DNA from: Nipponacmea schrenckii
Lineage: Eukaryota > Mollusca > Gastropoda > Lottiidae
Direction of reading: 5' to 3'
Assembly (NCBI GenBank): GCA_030562195.1
Contig: JAUJPP010000003.1
Span: 26,195,398-26,259,397 of the forward strand
DNA length: 64,000 nt
The first letter of the stretch is position 1. Every line of letters starts with the position of its first letter. This document shows positions 1 to 13,300 of the stretch, piece by piece. A program made the translations under genes and the position numbers. A model generated the notes under the pieces. That model saw nothing but the letters and a program-made list of their open reading frames with translations. It did not search any database and was not told where the DNA came from.

Positions 1-67
1 GATAGCATTAGTCTTAATATTAAACCTGTGCCATAGTAACTAGATTATTTCAACCACCCTCAGTACT

Positions 68-1147
68 CTTTTTAGGGTTCCTCGCAGCGCAGCGTTTCGC
101 GAGGAACACTATTATTTCTGTAAAGATTATTATTATTAATAATTTTTTTTTTTTTTTTTTTACACATTTGAAATTCTCAAAATCTACAGGTGCGATCTTT
201 ACGAAACTTTCATATTTCCTGATAATGTTGTTACAACTTAGATTTTAAATGTAATTCCAGACTTCTGCACATGCGCAAAGTATGCGATTTTGAATGCGTT
301 TCCATTTTTACAAATGTCGTTTTTTCTCAGCAACTAATCAATGGATTTGAAAAATGATTTCAGATTATACACCGGGCAATGTTAACGCAAAAATAAGCTT
401 CTCTGGCTTTTCACTTTTATGCAATTTTTCAATGTCATTTTTTGAATTTGCATATTTTCAAAATTTCAATTTTTTACATTCTCAACATTTTTTCTTAAAA
501 CAACGTTTGCAGATGTATATTGACTTCTTATACATACTCATACAAACATAATTGTGATAAGTTATCTCCCCTAATAGATAATTGCATAATTGCATAACTG
601 GTCATAACTTTGACAAATATCATTCAATTTGTATAAAAGTGGTGTCAATAGATGCCAAATTTAAATACCTATCTATTGGTACCAAATTTCTTGCCATATG
701 ATGACCGGAAGAGACCCGAAAGTAAGAAAAACATCATTTTTTACAATTTTTTGATACTTAAATTGCTACTAGTCTTTGGATTAAATTCAAAACCAAAAAA
801 GCATTATTGTATTAAATAATACATTTATTTTACTAACTTTTGCTCGAAGGGAATTTTGAAATTTTTTTTCGTTTTTGAGAAAATTGAGTTTAAAGTTGAG
901 TAACGTTATAAGATTTACTATTGCTGTTGGGGTTATATCAGATGACCTTGAAATTCTCAAAATCTACCGGTGCGATCTTTACGAAACTTGAGTGGAACAC
1001 TGTCACGCAATATTACTGGAAGTGAGGCCAGTTGAACTTAATTTGAATGGCAACACATGAATTGTTAAAGAGTTCTAATATCACTTAATTTTGTTAACAT
1101 TTAGACATATGATAACTTTTTAAATAAAACCTTTAAGAGGAACCCTT
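68..1147. mobile_element. Putative ~1.1-kb non-autonomous element with AGGGTTCCTC ends
   Basis: AGGGTTCCTC at 74-83 reappears inverted at 1137-1146, and CAGTACT occurs just outside both ends (61-67, 1148-1154), a possible target duplication. An internal hairpin (GTTCCTCGC / GCGAGGAAC) sits at about 77-108 and a ~38-bp segment ending GATCTTTACGAAACTT is repeated at 171-207 and 951-990. No coding capacity. Confidence 0.4.
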
Positions 1148-1266
1148 CAGTACTGCAACGCAGTTCTAGTTCTATTTCCAATTGTATATTGAACAGTTTT
1201 CAAAAATCTAATTATCAAAAAATGTTTACTGTAAATATAAATCTACTGAGTTTTGTTGAAGCTTAC

Positions 1267-1308
1267 CTTTAAACTTGGATGTAAGGTGACAAAACATTCT
1301 ATTCCAAT
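1267..1308 (-). CDS. VPS13: VPS13 exon 51 (42 nt; last exon seen)
   Basis: Encodes IGIECFVTLHPSLK, fitting LGLTISVSPSDSF right after the LILNS motif. Acceptor TTTCAG, donor AAG|GTAAGC. Frame with exon 50 is off by one. The rest of the gene lies to the left of this window. Confidence 0.65.
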
Positions 1309-4300
1309 CTGAAACAAATAATAATATAGGTAATCTTTCAGCACCAATTTGGGGCAGAGATACATTAAAAAACAGAACACAAGTTTTATACTATACTACT
1401 CCTAGGTTTTATTACACCCAACGTTTCAACAATTTACATTGTTATCATCAGTTTATATTGTATACTAAACCTTAGTTTTATTGTACACAATGTTTCAACA
1501 ATTTACATTGTTATCATCAGTTTATATTGTATACTAAACCTTAGTTTTATTGTACACAATGTTTCAACAAGTTACATTGTCATCATCAGTTTATATGGTA
1601 TACTACTCCTGATTTTATTTACACAATGTTTCAACAAGTTACATTGTCATTATCAGTTTATATGGTATACTACTCCTGATTTTATTACACACAACGTTTC
1701 AACAATTTACATCGTAATAATATAGATGTGAAAGAGATCATTACATAGTTGGGCTTTTTTTTATAATAATGGATTTAGTTAATCCAAACTGCTTAATCCA
1801 ATGAAATCGTACCACAGACAAGGCTGGAGATACTTTAGGCCACAAGGTATTTGTTTGACTTGACACCCCTCAATATGCAATTGAACTCTTCCACACATGC
1901 ATTCTTTTTACTGATTTAAACTATAGGATTGGAAGAGCTCATTTGCAAAGTTGGGGGTTATTTTTGTTGACTGACAAATTATATTGACCTTTGTAAAGAG
2001 GGCTATTAACTTGTTGAAATAACTATAAAAATGGAGACAAGACAATATGATAATATTGCTTTAATGAAAAAATCAGAGACCTTGTTATCTAATAAAAATG
2101 CTGGTAAGCTTCTCACAGTGGATAGTTGAGTTGAGTGTGTTGTCGTCAGAGCCTGGAAAAGTATTAAATTAACATGAGATTACAAGTTGATACAGGCAAT
2201 TTGATAAGGGATACAGTCATTTTGTCCATCTTTCCATAACTGAATTACTAATAACTAAACTATCAACATAGATATAAAAATAGATGATTGCATGCCTTAA
2301 ATATTTTAAATGAGGCTCTAATATACTGTATCCAATGGTCCTTTGCCAAATAACTTGACTTGAAAAATGAGGAAAGACACCAAAACTTCACTTACTGATA
2401 GAGTTTAGAATCAATGGCCGCTCAATCAAACCAAGCGAATGATGTAAACTTTCCAACGCTATTAAACTGTGAACCAGGCCGCGTATCCTAGCTAAGAATG
2501 TTCTGAGAATATTGTTTTATGTACATACCTCTATAACATCCTGTATAACACTGATAGCTTGCATTGTTACGTTAAGTTGAAGTGGATCTTTAGAATCCAT
2601 AATAACATAGCTACAGCTAGTAGTGTCTACATTTAAATCGTCAGGTCCGCCATCAACTGCATCATAATCCTCTATACCTGAAATAACATAGCTTAAAACA
2701 TAGGTATTTAAAGTTTTATTAATAATAACGAGATGTTGATAAGTGAGATAGTCCCTCAAACACTAATAACAAATTAACTATCTTGCTATTTCAGAATTCT
2801 GTAGTTATTTATGAAATCTCAAATACTTATTTTGACCCAAATCTTTCGTTACCTCTATTCCAATGAAAATATGTAAGGCTGGCTCAAACTTTACAAATGG
2901 ACATTTCCTATTGAATAGTTTCAAATTTCAATAGAAAGAAAGTATGCATGTGTAGAAGAGTTCAATAGAATGTTGAGGGGTGTCAAATAGAAGACTGGTA
3001 CACCATATATAATTAAATGTCTATTTCTTTTGAAGCCTTTGAACAATAAGCAGGCCCTTAAAAGGGGGGGAGGTGGGGTGGGGGTCAAGGGGGGGGGGGG
3101 GTGGTTAATGCCCCCTGAAAATATTCTGAAAATCAACCAATACAACTATACACTAAGAAAAAGATAACTTATAATAATGAGACAGAATGCAAATGTAGAA
3201 ATGCTCAGTTCAGACTAAATCAAAATTCAAAAAGAATGACACAATACCCATAATAATGGACTCTTTACAAAAAAGCTATTAATTTAAGGAATAATTGCAT
3301 GTGTGAAGAACTCAAAAGTATAAAAAACCTATAAGACTACAAAACAAAGAACTTTCTAATCATAAAGTAAAGAATGTTTTGAAGAGTACATAGAGCTAAG
3401 GACAAAAACCAAGAGTACACAACTCTACGACTCTTTCGAACATACATCAAAACGAGAGAGACTGAAAAAATGCATGTGTGAAAGAGATCATTAAAAGAGT
3501 GAAAAAAGAGCAACAACCTACCTAACCCCCAATTTACCCAAATAAACTCTTTCCTTCATTCATAACAATGTGTGTGACTGAAGAAATGCTTGTAAAGAAG
3601 AGTTAAATAAAAAGCTGAGGGGTGCTACAAATAAAAAACTGAAGAGTCTCACAACAGATATAAGGCAGAAATTAAGAAAAATCATAATAATGGACTCTGC
3701 TGAACATACATAAAACTGAGAGTGATAGAGGAAATGCATGTGCAGAAGAGTCCAATAAGAAGATGAGGGGTGCCACAAATAAAACAGACACACAACAGCA
3801 ATAACCTAGAAACAAAAGTACTGATAATAGTCAACTTTTCTGAACATACATTAATCTGAGGATGACTAGAGAAATGCATGTGCAGAAGAGTCCAATAAAG
3901 AACTGAGGGGTGTTACACTGAAAATAATATACAATACTCAAAACTAAACAACACTAATAAGGTAGAATGTAAGCGAACCGGTAGAAGCGTTTACTGGACC
4001 ACAGGATGTGATGAAGACCGGTTTATCCAGTGAGGAATCAATGACGTCATCATTATCTTCTAGTTCGCTGACGTCAGCATCGCTACTGTCAGTAGAGAAG
4101 ATACTACCTAGCTTATTAGTTATATTATGGATGAAGCCTTCTGGTTCAGAATCAGATTCCCCCTGTAATGAACTATGCTTGCTGAGAGAATCTGAAATAA
4201 AATCAGTTGAAATTGTTCTAAATTGTTCTAATTCTAAAATCTAAAAGGAGGTATATCTACCATCTTTAATATAGCAAGAATTCTTAAAGAACAGGTTTGC

Positions 4301-7300
4301 CATTTTATATTGTTGATTTGGGTCTCCGATATATGTTTTCAGAAGAACTAGAAATGCACGAAGCTTGCATTGAAGCAATGAATTTTACTTTCTGTTTCTA
4401 TATATGGCAAGAGAATAGAAGACTTGTTGTCATTTTAACTTCCAAACATGGATTATTGAAAACACAAATGGTAAGCTTTGAACACAGGGAACATTCAGAT
4501 CAACTTAGAGAAAAATTCTTGTTTTTGAAAATAAGGAATAATTGGTTAAAACAAATGGCAACCATGTCCCTTTAAAATAACACCAAAAATATAATGTCTA
4601 AAAAGAGAAATTTAAGAAATTAAGAAAGTCTATCAAGTATAAATGTAAAAACAAAGTGAGTAACGAAAGGAGTTTTAAGTTTAAAGAGAATCAGCTTATA
4701 ATTTGCATGAAGCAATATTTAAAAACATTATTATTATTGTTAAACAGGGATTAATTGTGGAAATGTAAAAACGGTTTTCAAGAATAAATTTATATATTAA
4801 TATTGAGTATAATAGGGGAATTGCAGCATCTGAAAGAAATAAAGAGAAGTCTATGGCCCTAGTCATCAACCAACTATGTAGTTTAACCATCACCAGATTA
4901 AACTCAAACTTACTGTTAGACTCAACTGGTTTCTCTAGACATCAAAATAAATTGATAATGAGTTTACATATTGATAGGACAATATTATTAGCCTACTCTT
5001 TATCATAATCTATAGTATACTAACTATATTGACATACAATTAGGTTAAATGAGAGTATAATATTCATCAGTTTGACTTACCAGGTACCATGGTACCATGA
5101 CTATAGAATAGAATCTCTATTTAAGACAATATATCTATGAAACTAAGTAATTATTGAATAACTCACTCTAAGAATGGACATAAAACTTGGTTAATAAGAG
5201 TATAAATTCATCAGAAGGACTTACCAGGTATCATGACTAAAGAATAGAATCTCTATATAACATGATATATCTATTAAACTAAGTATTACTGAAAGACACA
5301 TCTAACTTTTCGATTGCTTCTGTCAATATCTGAATTGGATCCAGATGCATTTATGAGAGATAAAACACTGTACTTACCAAAACTTCTATTGCTGCCTCCA
5401 TTGTTACGAATTCTTCTCATAGACTTGTGTCTGATCACCATCATGTCTGTTGAAGAGTCAGTGTCAGTTTCCGAGCTACTGGATTTAAATCGGGACCGAT
5501 GTATCATCTGTTGAACCTCATTCTGTAGACCATCTGGTATGTCCACATCGCTATCTTCGTATGTACAGGGTATCGGAAAGCTGGGAGCCATGATCAACTA
5601 TAACAATTAAAACAAACTGAATGAAACAAAGTGAAGTGAAGCAAAGAGAAATGATACTAAACAGAAACAGAAAGTGAGGTTGTATAGCACATCAGTAAGA
5701 GCATTGGTATTTAACCAACGTCATTTGTGTGGTTACATCCAGCAAATGGCAGCTGTAAGTTCCAAACTTGATTGGCATGTGAAAGTTTGATGACCTTGAA
5801 TAAGTCATCTTCACTCAAATTCCAGTCCACCCAGCTGTAAGTGGGTCAATGATCAATGCCAGAGGTTAGCTCAAGGACCTGCTGATATAAAGTATCACTA
5901 ACTGTGAACTGAAGTTGTTATCCTTGTAAGATCATTACCAAGAAGTTTGTTTGGCCAAGGACCAGCTGGTAGAAAGGATCATTAACTGTGAACCAAAGTT
6001 TTTGTCCTTGTAAGATCATTACCAAGAAGTTTGTTTGGCCAAGGACCAGCTGGTAGAAAGGATCATTAACTGTAAACCTAAGTTGTTATCCTTGTAAATA
6101 TAGTTCTTTCTTTTTATCCTACAGGTATTGAATCAAGGCAATACCCTTCACTACATTAGACTTTATCAGATTTCCTTTTGTACAAACCCCGTTGTATTAA
6201 ACATGTAAAATAATAAGCTAGTGCCATACCTTGACCAAGACCTCCCATGGTCTATAAACTCCTTCCTGTGCAAACACTGGTTCAATCAGTGGTTCCCATA
6301 CTCCTAATTTCTCATTTAAATAAAACATCTCCAGCTGACACTCTGTCTCTAGATGCATCTGCTATAAAAAGAATGGAGTTTCTAAATTTTGGATAAGTAA
6401 TAGAAGGACAAGCAAAATTTAATCATAGACTACATCCGTGTTTGTGAGGAAGGCATTTAACCGAAACATTATATGACAAGACAAAAGTTGGCCTATATAT
6501 TGGAAAATTCATTGCAAATCAAATTTGTGTCAATGTGTGTTAACCACACCTCCAATTATCACACTGGCTCGGGCCGTGGAAATACAAGTGACAGAAATTC
6601 ATTGAGCCTAAACAACGTCCCCATTCGTTACACTTCCTCAATGCTGTGATCATACAAGTCAGGGAAATTATGTATTAATATCTTATTATTGTCCAATCAA
6701 AATTGGCCCTAGAATCTTTCTTAGGAATCTCAGCCAATCAAATCAAATAAACAGTTTGTTTTTTGTTTCCGTGCCTACAAAAAAAGAGTAGTGACCTTGG
6801 TTTCATCGGTTCTAAGATCATATCAATGCCCTTATTCAGGATCTGATATTAGTACATGTACTCACAATTAAAACTGAGTTGGAATGCCGAGTTGACAAAC
6901 CATGTCGCCAAGTGGAACTAGGTGTTCCGAATAAGAGAACTTACCATCAAGGACCAATCACAGATTTTAACCTCTACAGCTGATTTGATCCACAATAACG
7001 GAACATGTTTATCTAAATTCTCTACTTCAAATAAAATATTAACATCGGAGATATCTACTTTCATTGTCTCAATTGGCTTATCTGCTGGCTTAATTACGTA
7101 ACCCTTATGAGTAGAATCCACTGAAAAATAGAGAAATATTTGCCATTTAGGTGAGACACAGACAACAGATTTCGTGTTGATTGTAACAACAATTATTATG
7201 TGTATTATCTTGGGTCACATGACTTCTGTCACATGTCCTTTGATCTTCATTAGCTCCAACTTTATTATATTTATGTTACATATAAAAAATATGCGTTAGC

Positions 7301-10300
7301 TAAACTATTTATATTTAAAGATACTTTCAGATGATGAAAGGAAGTTTTAAGCCCATTTTCTTACTGTTGATCAGTTGCTTAGTGACATCATCATACAGGC
7401 TATTTGTACACGAGGTCGTGATCATGGCAATGGATAGTTTTTGAACCTCACTTTCATTGTCTCAAAAACAGGGGCAAAAATAGTACATCATCATTACCAG
7501 TGCTATTGTACAAGGTTTTTGTTCAAAGTTCAAATTCATGAATGTTTTTGATAGCAAAAGTTTCAGAGGAACAAGGCTAAATATAGTGGCCCAGTCTTCT
7601 TTTTGACACCCCTCAACTTTCTATTGAACTCCTCCACACATGCATACTTTCTATTGATATGATACTGTATATGTATAAATGGAAGATCTCATTTGTAAAA
7701 TAAGGGGTCTTTTTTTTAGATGCATGCCAAATTATAATTAGCCTTACTGAGAGTTAGTATTATTTTAGTTCATATGACTAGCAATAAGAGGCTTCCATAT
7801 TGACAATAAACCTTTCATAATAACTAATATATTTTTTTATACATACTTTGATCATTTTTATGGCTATCCAACCATTTTTTACCACTAACAGGAACAATGT
7901 TCCATAGACTAACAGTTTCAGTGCTGGTGGATGGGGTTTGATCTAGGGTCTGTTCCTGAAAATATCAAGAATACAGTAAAATCAACACAAAGCTTATTTC
8001 TACTAACTTATTTACTAACTTCAAGTCAATTCTATCCACGTATATTGAGAAAAAAATATCGAACAGAACTTGAAACATGTTGTTATTGAGAGCTTTGCAA
8101 TATTCCATCTTCAGACTACTGAGTGACATGTTTTTGTAGGTTCTGTTTTAACATTTCTCTATCGCTCTATAAATAGGGGCATGGGGGGGCATTCTGGGAA
8201 GGGAGGAAAACTGTCATAGTTGAGATTCCTAGGATGATAACACTGTAGAAGCAAAGAGGATCTCAGAGAGCAATCTATAATTGTCACTAGAGAATTAGGG
8301 CCTTATTATACAAAACTTAACTTAAAATAAATAAACCTCAGAGTCTAAGAAATTAATCCCCTTGGACTTTTAAACTAAATTCAAAATCATTTGACTGGAA
8401 CACTTAAGTTTTCAAGAATTAGGCCCCTGTTTTATTCAACTAAATCTAAAATTTACGTGGTCACTCACACAAAGATTTTAGTGTGCAAGTCTTATCCTTA
8501 ATACCTAGGAATCCCGATTTGGGAACGACCACAGACCACAGACGCACTTTGGAATTGGACTGGATCCATCAACTTAAGTCCATGGAACTGATGGGCATCA
8601 ATGAATTTTATTAGTCTCATCACTGGCCCATGTCTCTAAATCTAAAATTGGTTTAAGCTTTTATTCAACAAGATCAAGCTTCTCTTGAAACTAATTCTAG
8701 GCCACTGAATGTCACAGAATCCATTACAGACTTACCAAGTTTTCTGGCCAGTATATCATATTATAGACATCCCAAACTATCTGGAAGGTTGTGGCACATA
8801 AAAATACGTTAACTTTACTCAGTTTGACATTGATCATGGTTTCTCCATTCTCCACAGTTTGATTGTATTCTAGAGAACATGGGGCTAAAACCTAGAAGAG
8901 AAAAATAACAATAATAATATCATATATATATACTATTGTCCTGTCGTCTTATATTTCGGCTAAATACCTTCTTCAGAAACACCTTCAGTATTTTATTATA
9001 GGCTGAAACATAAGACAACAGGACAATAGTATATATTTTTAATTGTTCTCCTCTATTATGGGTATTTGCAAAATGATATCTTCATTACAAAAGCGTAGAA
9101 AATTCAGCCATACAATACCAATGCCCTTCAATATTAGATCCTGAGTACCCACAGGGATAGGCCAGGTCTTCCAGTTTGTTTCTTGTAGGCATTGAACCAA
9201 AACAAAATGTTTAAAAACTACACAGATTAAACTGATCAAGGATTGAGAATTACTGAGGGCCTGGGGCCCTTCCCACCCCTCTCCCTACAATGGAAAAATA
9301 GCATGTGAGCCCCTTGGATAATGTTTAACCTACCTGACTAAACATTTTATCAGTGATCTGTAATTTAGATATCATCTGTAGATTTGATATTTTAGACCAT
9401 ATCACCTGTTTCTCCGAGACTTGTCTATATTCTACAGCTATATCAGCCTAAAATACAATATATCTCCATCACATCATGCTATATTGTTGTCCGTATTAAA
9501 CAGAGTTACTTCCCTTCTAGTCTGAGTTCCCATACCAGAATGCATCTGACTAATTTACCTGAATCAGGACACAAGGACAATCAGGAGACATTTTTAAGGT
9601 ATGACCCTGCAGATCTACTTTTCTATACCGGAAAATATCATGACCCTTTCCATTATTTGATTAAGTATGGCGTATGATGGACTCCAATAAGGTTCGGGTC
9701 TGTTATTTCTATGATGTAAAAATGACGCCAGGTTTTGGGTGATACAGTTGCTTGCCCTGCGGAAACAGGATGTGAGGGGGGCCTTAAAGAGAGAAGTAAA
9801 ACAGCATGGGTGCATATTAATTGTATAGCCTATCTTCCTGCAGCCTTTCCCACAGGGCAAAGGAGCAAGATTTTTGTCTGATTTTTAAAACACTTAGAGC
9901 AAGGCTTTGTTCTGAACTTACATTCATAATTGCAACTCTGCTATTTTCGGTGCTTGGATCACAATAGAGAACAATTCTAGGCTGTTTTAACGTCCCGTAG
10001 AAATTCAATGTAGTTGTAGGGGTGGTTGGTGGATGGACCGATTGATAATCCATTGTGTCTGTAGTCTCTAATGGTCCTGTTGACATTATAGCACCATAAA
10101 AGAAGTCAAGAAGCACCATCAAATATTGTATATAAACATTTATTTGAACTTTTTCTACCATCAAATCAGCTGAAAATAGACATTGGTATTCTAATTAATT
10201 CTTATTATTTGTTTATATCACAAATTCTCATAATAGGAAAAAATAAAATTAAAATATATACTATTGTCCTGTCGTCTAACATTTTGGCTCAATGCCTTCC

Positions 10301-13300
10301 TCAGAAATATTACAGGCCAGCACAATAGAATATAAATATACGTGTAACATAGGCAGTAGAATTTCCTTATCACAAATTCCCAGGGAAACTATTTAATATA
10401 TATACTATTGTCCTGATGTTTCATGTTTTGGCTAAATGTCTTCCTCAGAAACATTACAGGACAGCACAATAGAATATAATTAAATTATACCTGGAATGGA
10501 AGACCAATTAAAAATATATACTATTGTCCTATTGTCTAACATTTTGTCTAAATATCTTCTTAAGAAAAACTTCAGTGGTTTATAAACACATATTTTCATC
10601 GTTCTATTACTTATCTTAAGTTAAGAATTAATTTTTGAATAAGTCTCAATATTTACATGTTACCATTGCACTAAGGAACCTACCAGCAAGATAATCTAAA
10701 AGGCCAATAATTTGGCCAATTCAAGACAAGATGTTGCAATACTCCATAATCTAATTTACTGTTAAACATTCATATCAAATGTTAAAGATAGGAGACTGTG
10801 AATTAATAAAGCATCAGATGAACAAAAGACTAACCTTTTTGATGTTGGTCACTGCTGACTTTGTATATCAATGATATTAATGGTAAATTATTGTCTGTGG
10901 AGCTCTTCCTAGTACAGTACAGGATTCTATAACAGAATTAAATTCAGATAAATTCTAAAAACAGTGTTAATTATTTACAGTGAAAGAGATTTTTCAAAAA
11001 TAAACTAATTCTTATGAATCACAATTACTCAATTTATTGGAACGACGTTTCAACTAGTGTTCATTGCTTGATAATGACCAGAGAACGCTGGTTGAAACGT
11101 CGTTCCAATAAAGTAAGTAATTGTATTCCATAAGAATTAGTTTATTTTATCCAACACCTTTACTAAATGCCATTTAAAGATTATATTTTTCACAACTCTC
11201 TGAATTTTTTGTCATTGTGAGGAATGTGTTTACAATTATTAAATATTTCACCTATCCAAAATAGAGAAATTTTCCGTTTTTTTCACTTGAATATTAGTAA
11301 GTATGATTATTTAAGATAAAAGATTTCCAGGCTTTATGAATCACTGAAATTGTTAATTGTAGTTTGAATACTTAATTACTTCCCTTTAATATTACTCTTC
11401 AATAGAGAGTCCAGTTAAGTTTTGTGTTTTGGATAATGGTGAACCACATTATTCTTCAGATGAATAAAGTTTTGTTCTGTGCTATTAATGACTATTGTAA
11501 TTGGTATTAACAGAAATAGTGGTCATTTTTATTCACTATACTATATATCATCACTAATCATAAACATAAAATGCAAATTTCCATACTTTAAAATAACAAT
11601 TTTGGTTCTATACACGCGTGTAGGGTGGTCTCAGTCAGTCTGAAAATTGTGTGTCCTGTTGACAAAGTCTACAATTGAAAATGTGTTGTAGTCTATTTAT
11701 ATAGATGACCGCTATTGCACGACGGGAAGGATAACTCTTTGATTATCAAGACGAACTGTTTTCCAATATGGCGGGACGTTCATAATATCTTAAGACATTA
11801 TGATTTGTCAAACACGGATAATTATGGATACACATGGATTTGAAGGCTCAAATTTCAAAGGTAAGGTCTGTAGACTATTTCTGATTAGCTAAGCAAAAGA
11901 TTTCATATGTTTGAGGCTGTCGGATAATTGTCCGAAACAAATCAAGCCTGGGCCCCTTTAATATAACTCTTCAATAGAGTCCAGTTAAGTTTTGTGTTTT
12001 GGATAATGGTGAACCACATTATTCTTCAGATGAATAAAGTTTTGTTCTATGCTATTAATGACTATTGTAATTGGTGTTAACAGAAATAGTGGTCATTTTT
12101 ATTCACTATACTATATATCATCACTAATCATAAACATAAAATGCATAATTTTCCAGTACTTTGAAACAAACAATATATGTGGGGTTCTATAGCACAGCGG
12201 TAAGAGTGTTGGTTTTTAATGTCATGACGTCATTTGCTTGGACCTCGATCGTTGTGCGATAGTCCGATGACCTTGAATAAGTCATCTTCACTCAAAATTC
12301 CAGTCCATCCAGCTGTAAATGGGTACGGATAATCCAGGAAAGATCCATGCCAAGAGCTTTGGCCAAGGACCAGCTAGTAGAACAGATTCCTGTCACAGCA
12401 GACTTATGAACCTAAGCTATTATCCTGTAAAATATAGTTGTTTCTTTCTTTCTTTTTTCTACTATTGTCCAGTCATCATGCCTTCTTTAGAAATACTTCA
12501 GTAGTCTAGGATCACATTCGTATCATTCTTCTGTTACTTATCTAAAGTCTAGGATCCAGTATATTTGAAACTCACCTTTTATCAGCGTAGGTACTGTTAT
12601 GTCTTATATCCTTAATAGTTATTGTCTGGAGGTTAAAGGTTATTTTTAAATCACCGTCACTATGATAAACACCATTTAATCTTAGATCATTGATATCTAG
12701 TTTACATAACTCTTCATGTTTAGAGGTTGGCTGGAAGAAAATAGATTCATTTGTCTTATCGACATATTATTATTACAATGCATTACAAATTCTAATAACA
12801 AAGAAAAACAATGATAAATATATACTGTTGATACATTTGTTTGATAGACTGGATAAAATTAAATCATTTTTATAGACTATTATTATTACATATTGTATTA
12901 CAAATTCTAATTACAGGAAAAGACAATTTTAAATATATACTATTGTCATGTCATCTAACATTTCAGCTAAATGCTATCTTCAAACAATTCAGCAGTGTAT
13001 GATCACATAAGTAAGTAATAGAAGGATGAAAAAAACGTGATCATAAACTACTGAAGTGTCAATGTAATAATAGTCCATGAAAATCTTATTCATTTATACC
13101 TTATATATAAAGAATCTTTCAAAAACTCAGCTTCTCAATCTTTTGATCTACTCAAATAATTTAACATTTTTCCATGTCCAATAAGCACTGTCATGTCAAG
13201 GATATGTGAACATCAGGGCAAAAAACAGGATCCAGTTTGACAGAATACATAATATAGCATAAAAGTTGTAAAATATTTATGTCCAACGTTCCCCTAATTT

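Noticed and set aside
4049..4056. TGACGTCA as a regulatory CRE
   Set aside because: It lies inside VPS13 exon 48 coding sequence (DDVID); likely chance.
4297..4575. 92-codon plus-strand ORF
   Set aside because: No similarity or repeat pattern, lies in a VPS13 intron on the opposite strand, no supporting signals.
12190..12260. A functional tRNA gene
   Set aside because: A- and B-box-like blocks occur, but no cloverleaf with acceptor stem could be folded, and the sequence is a dispersed repeat.
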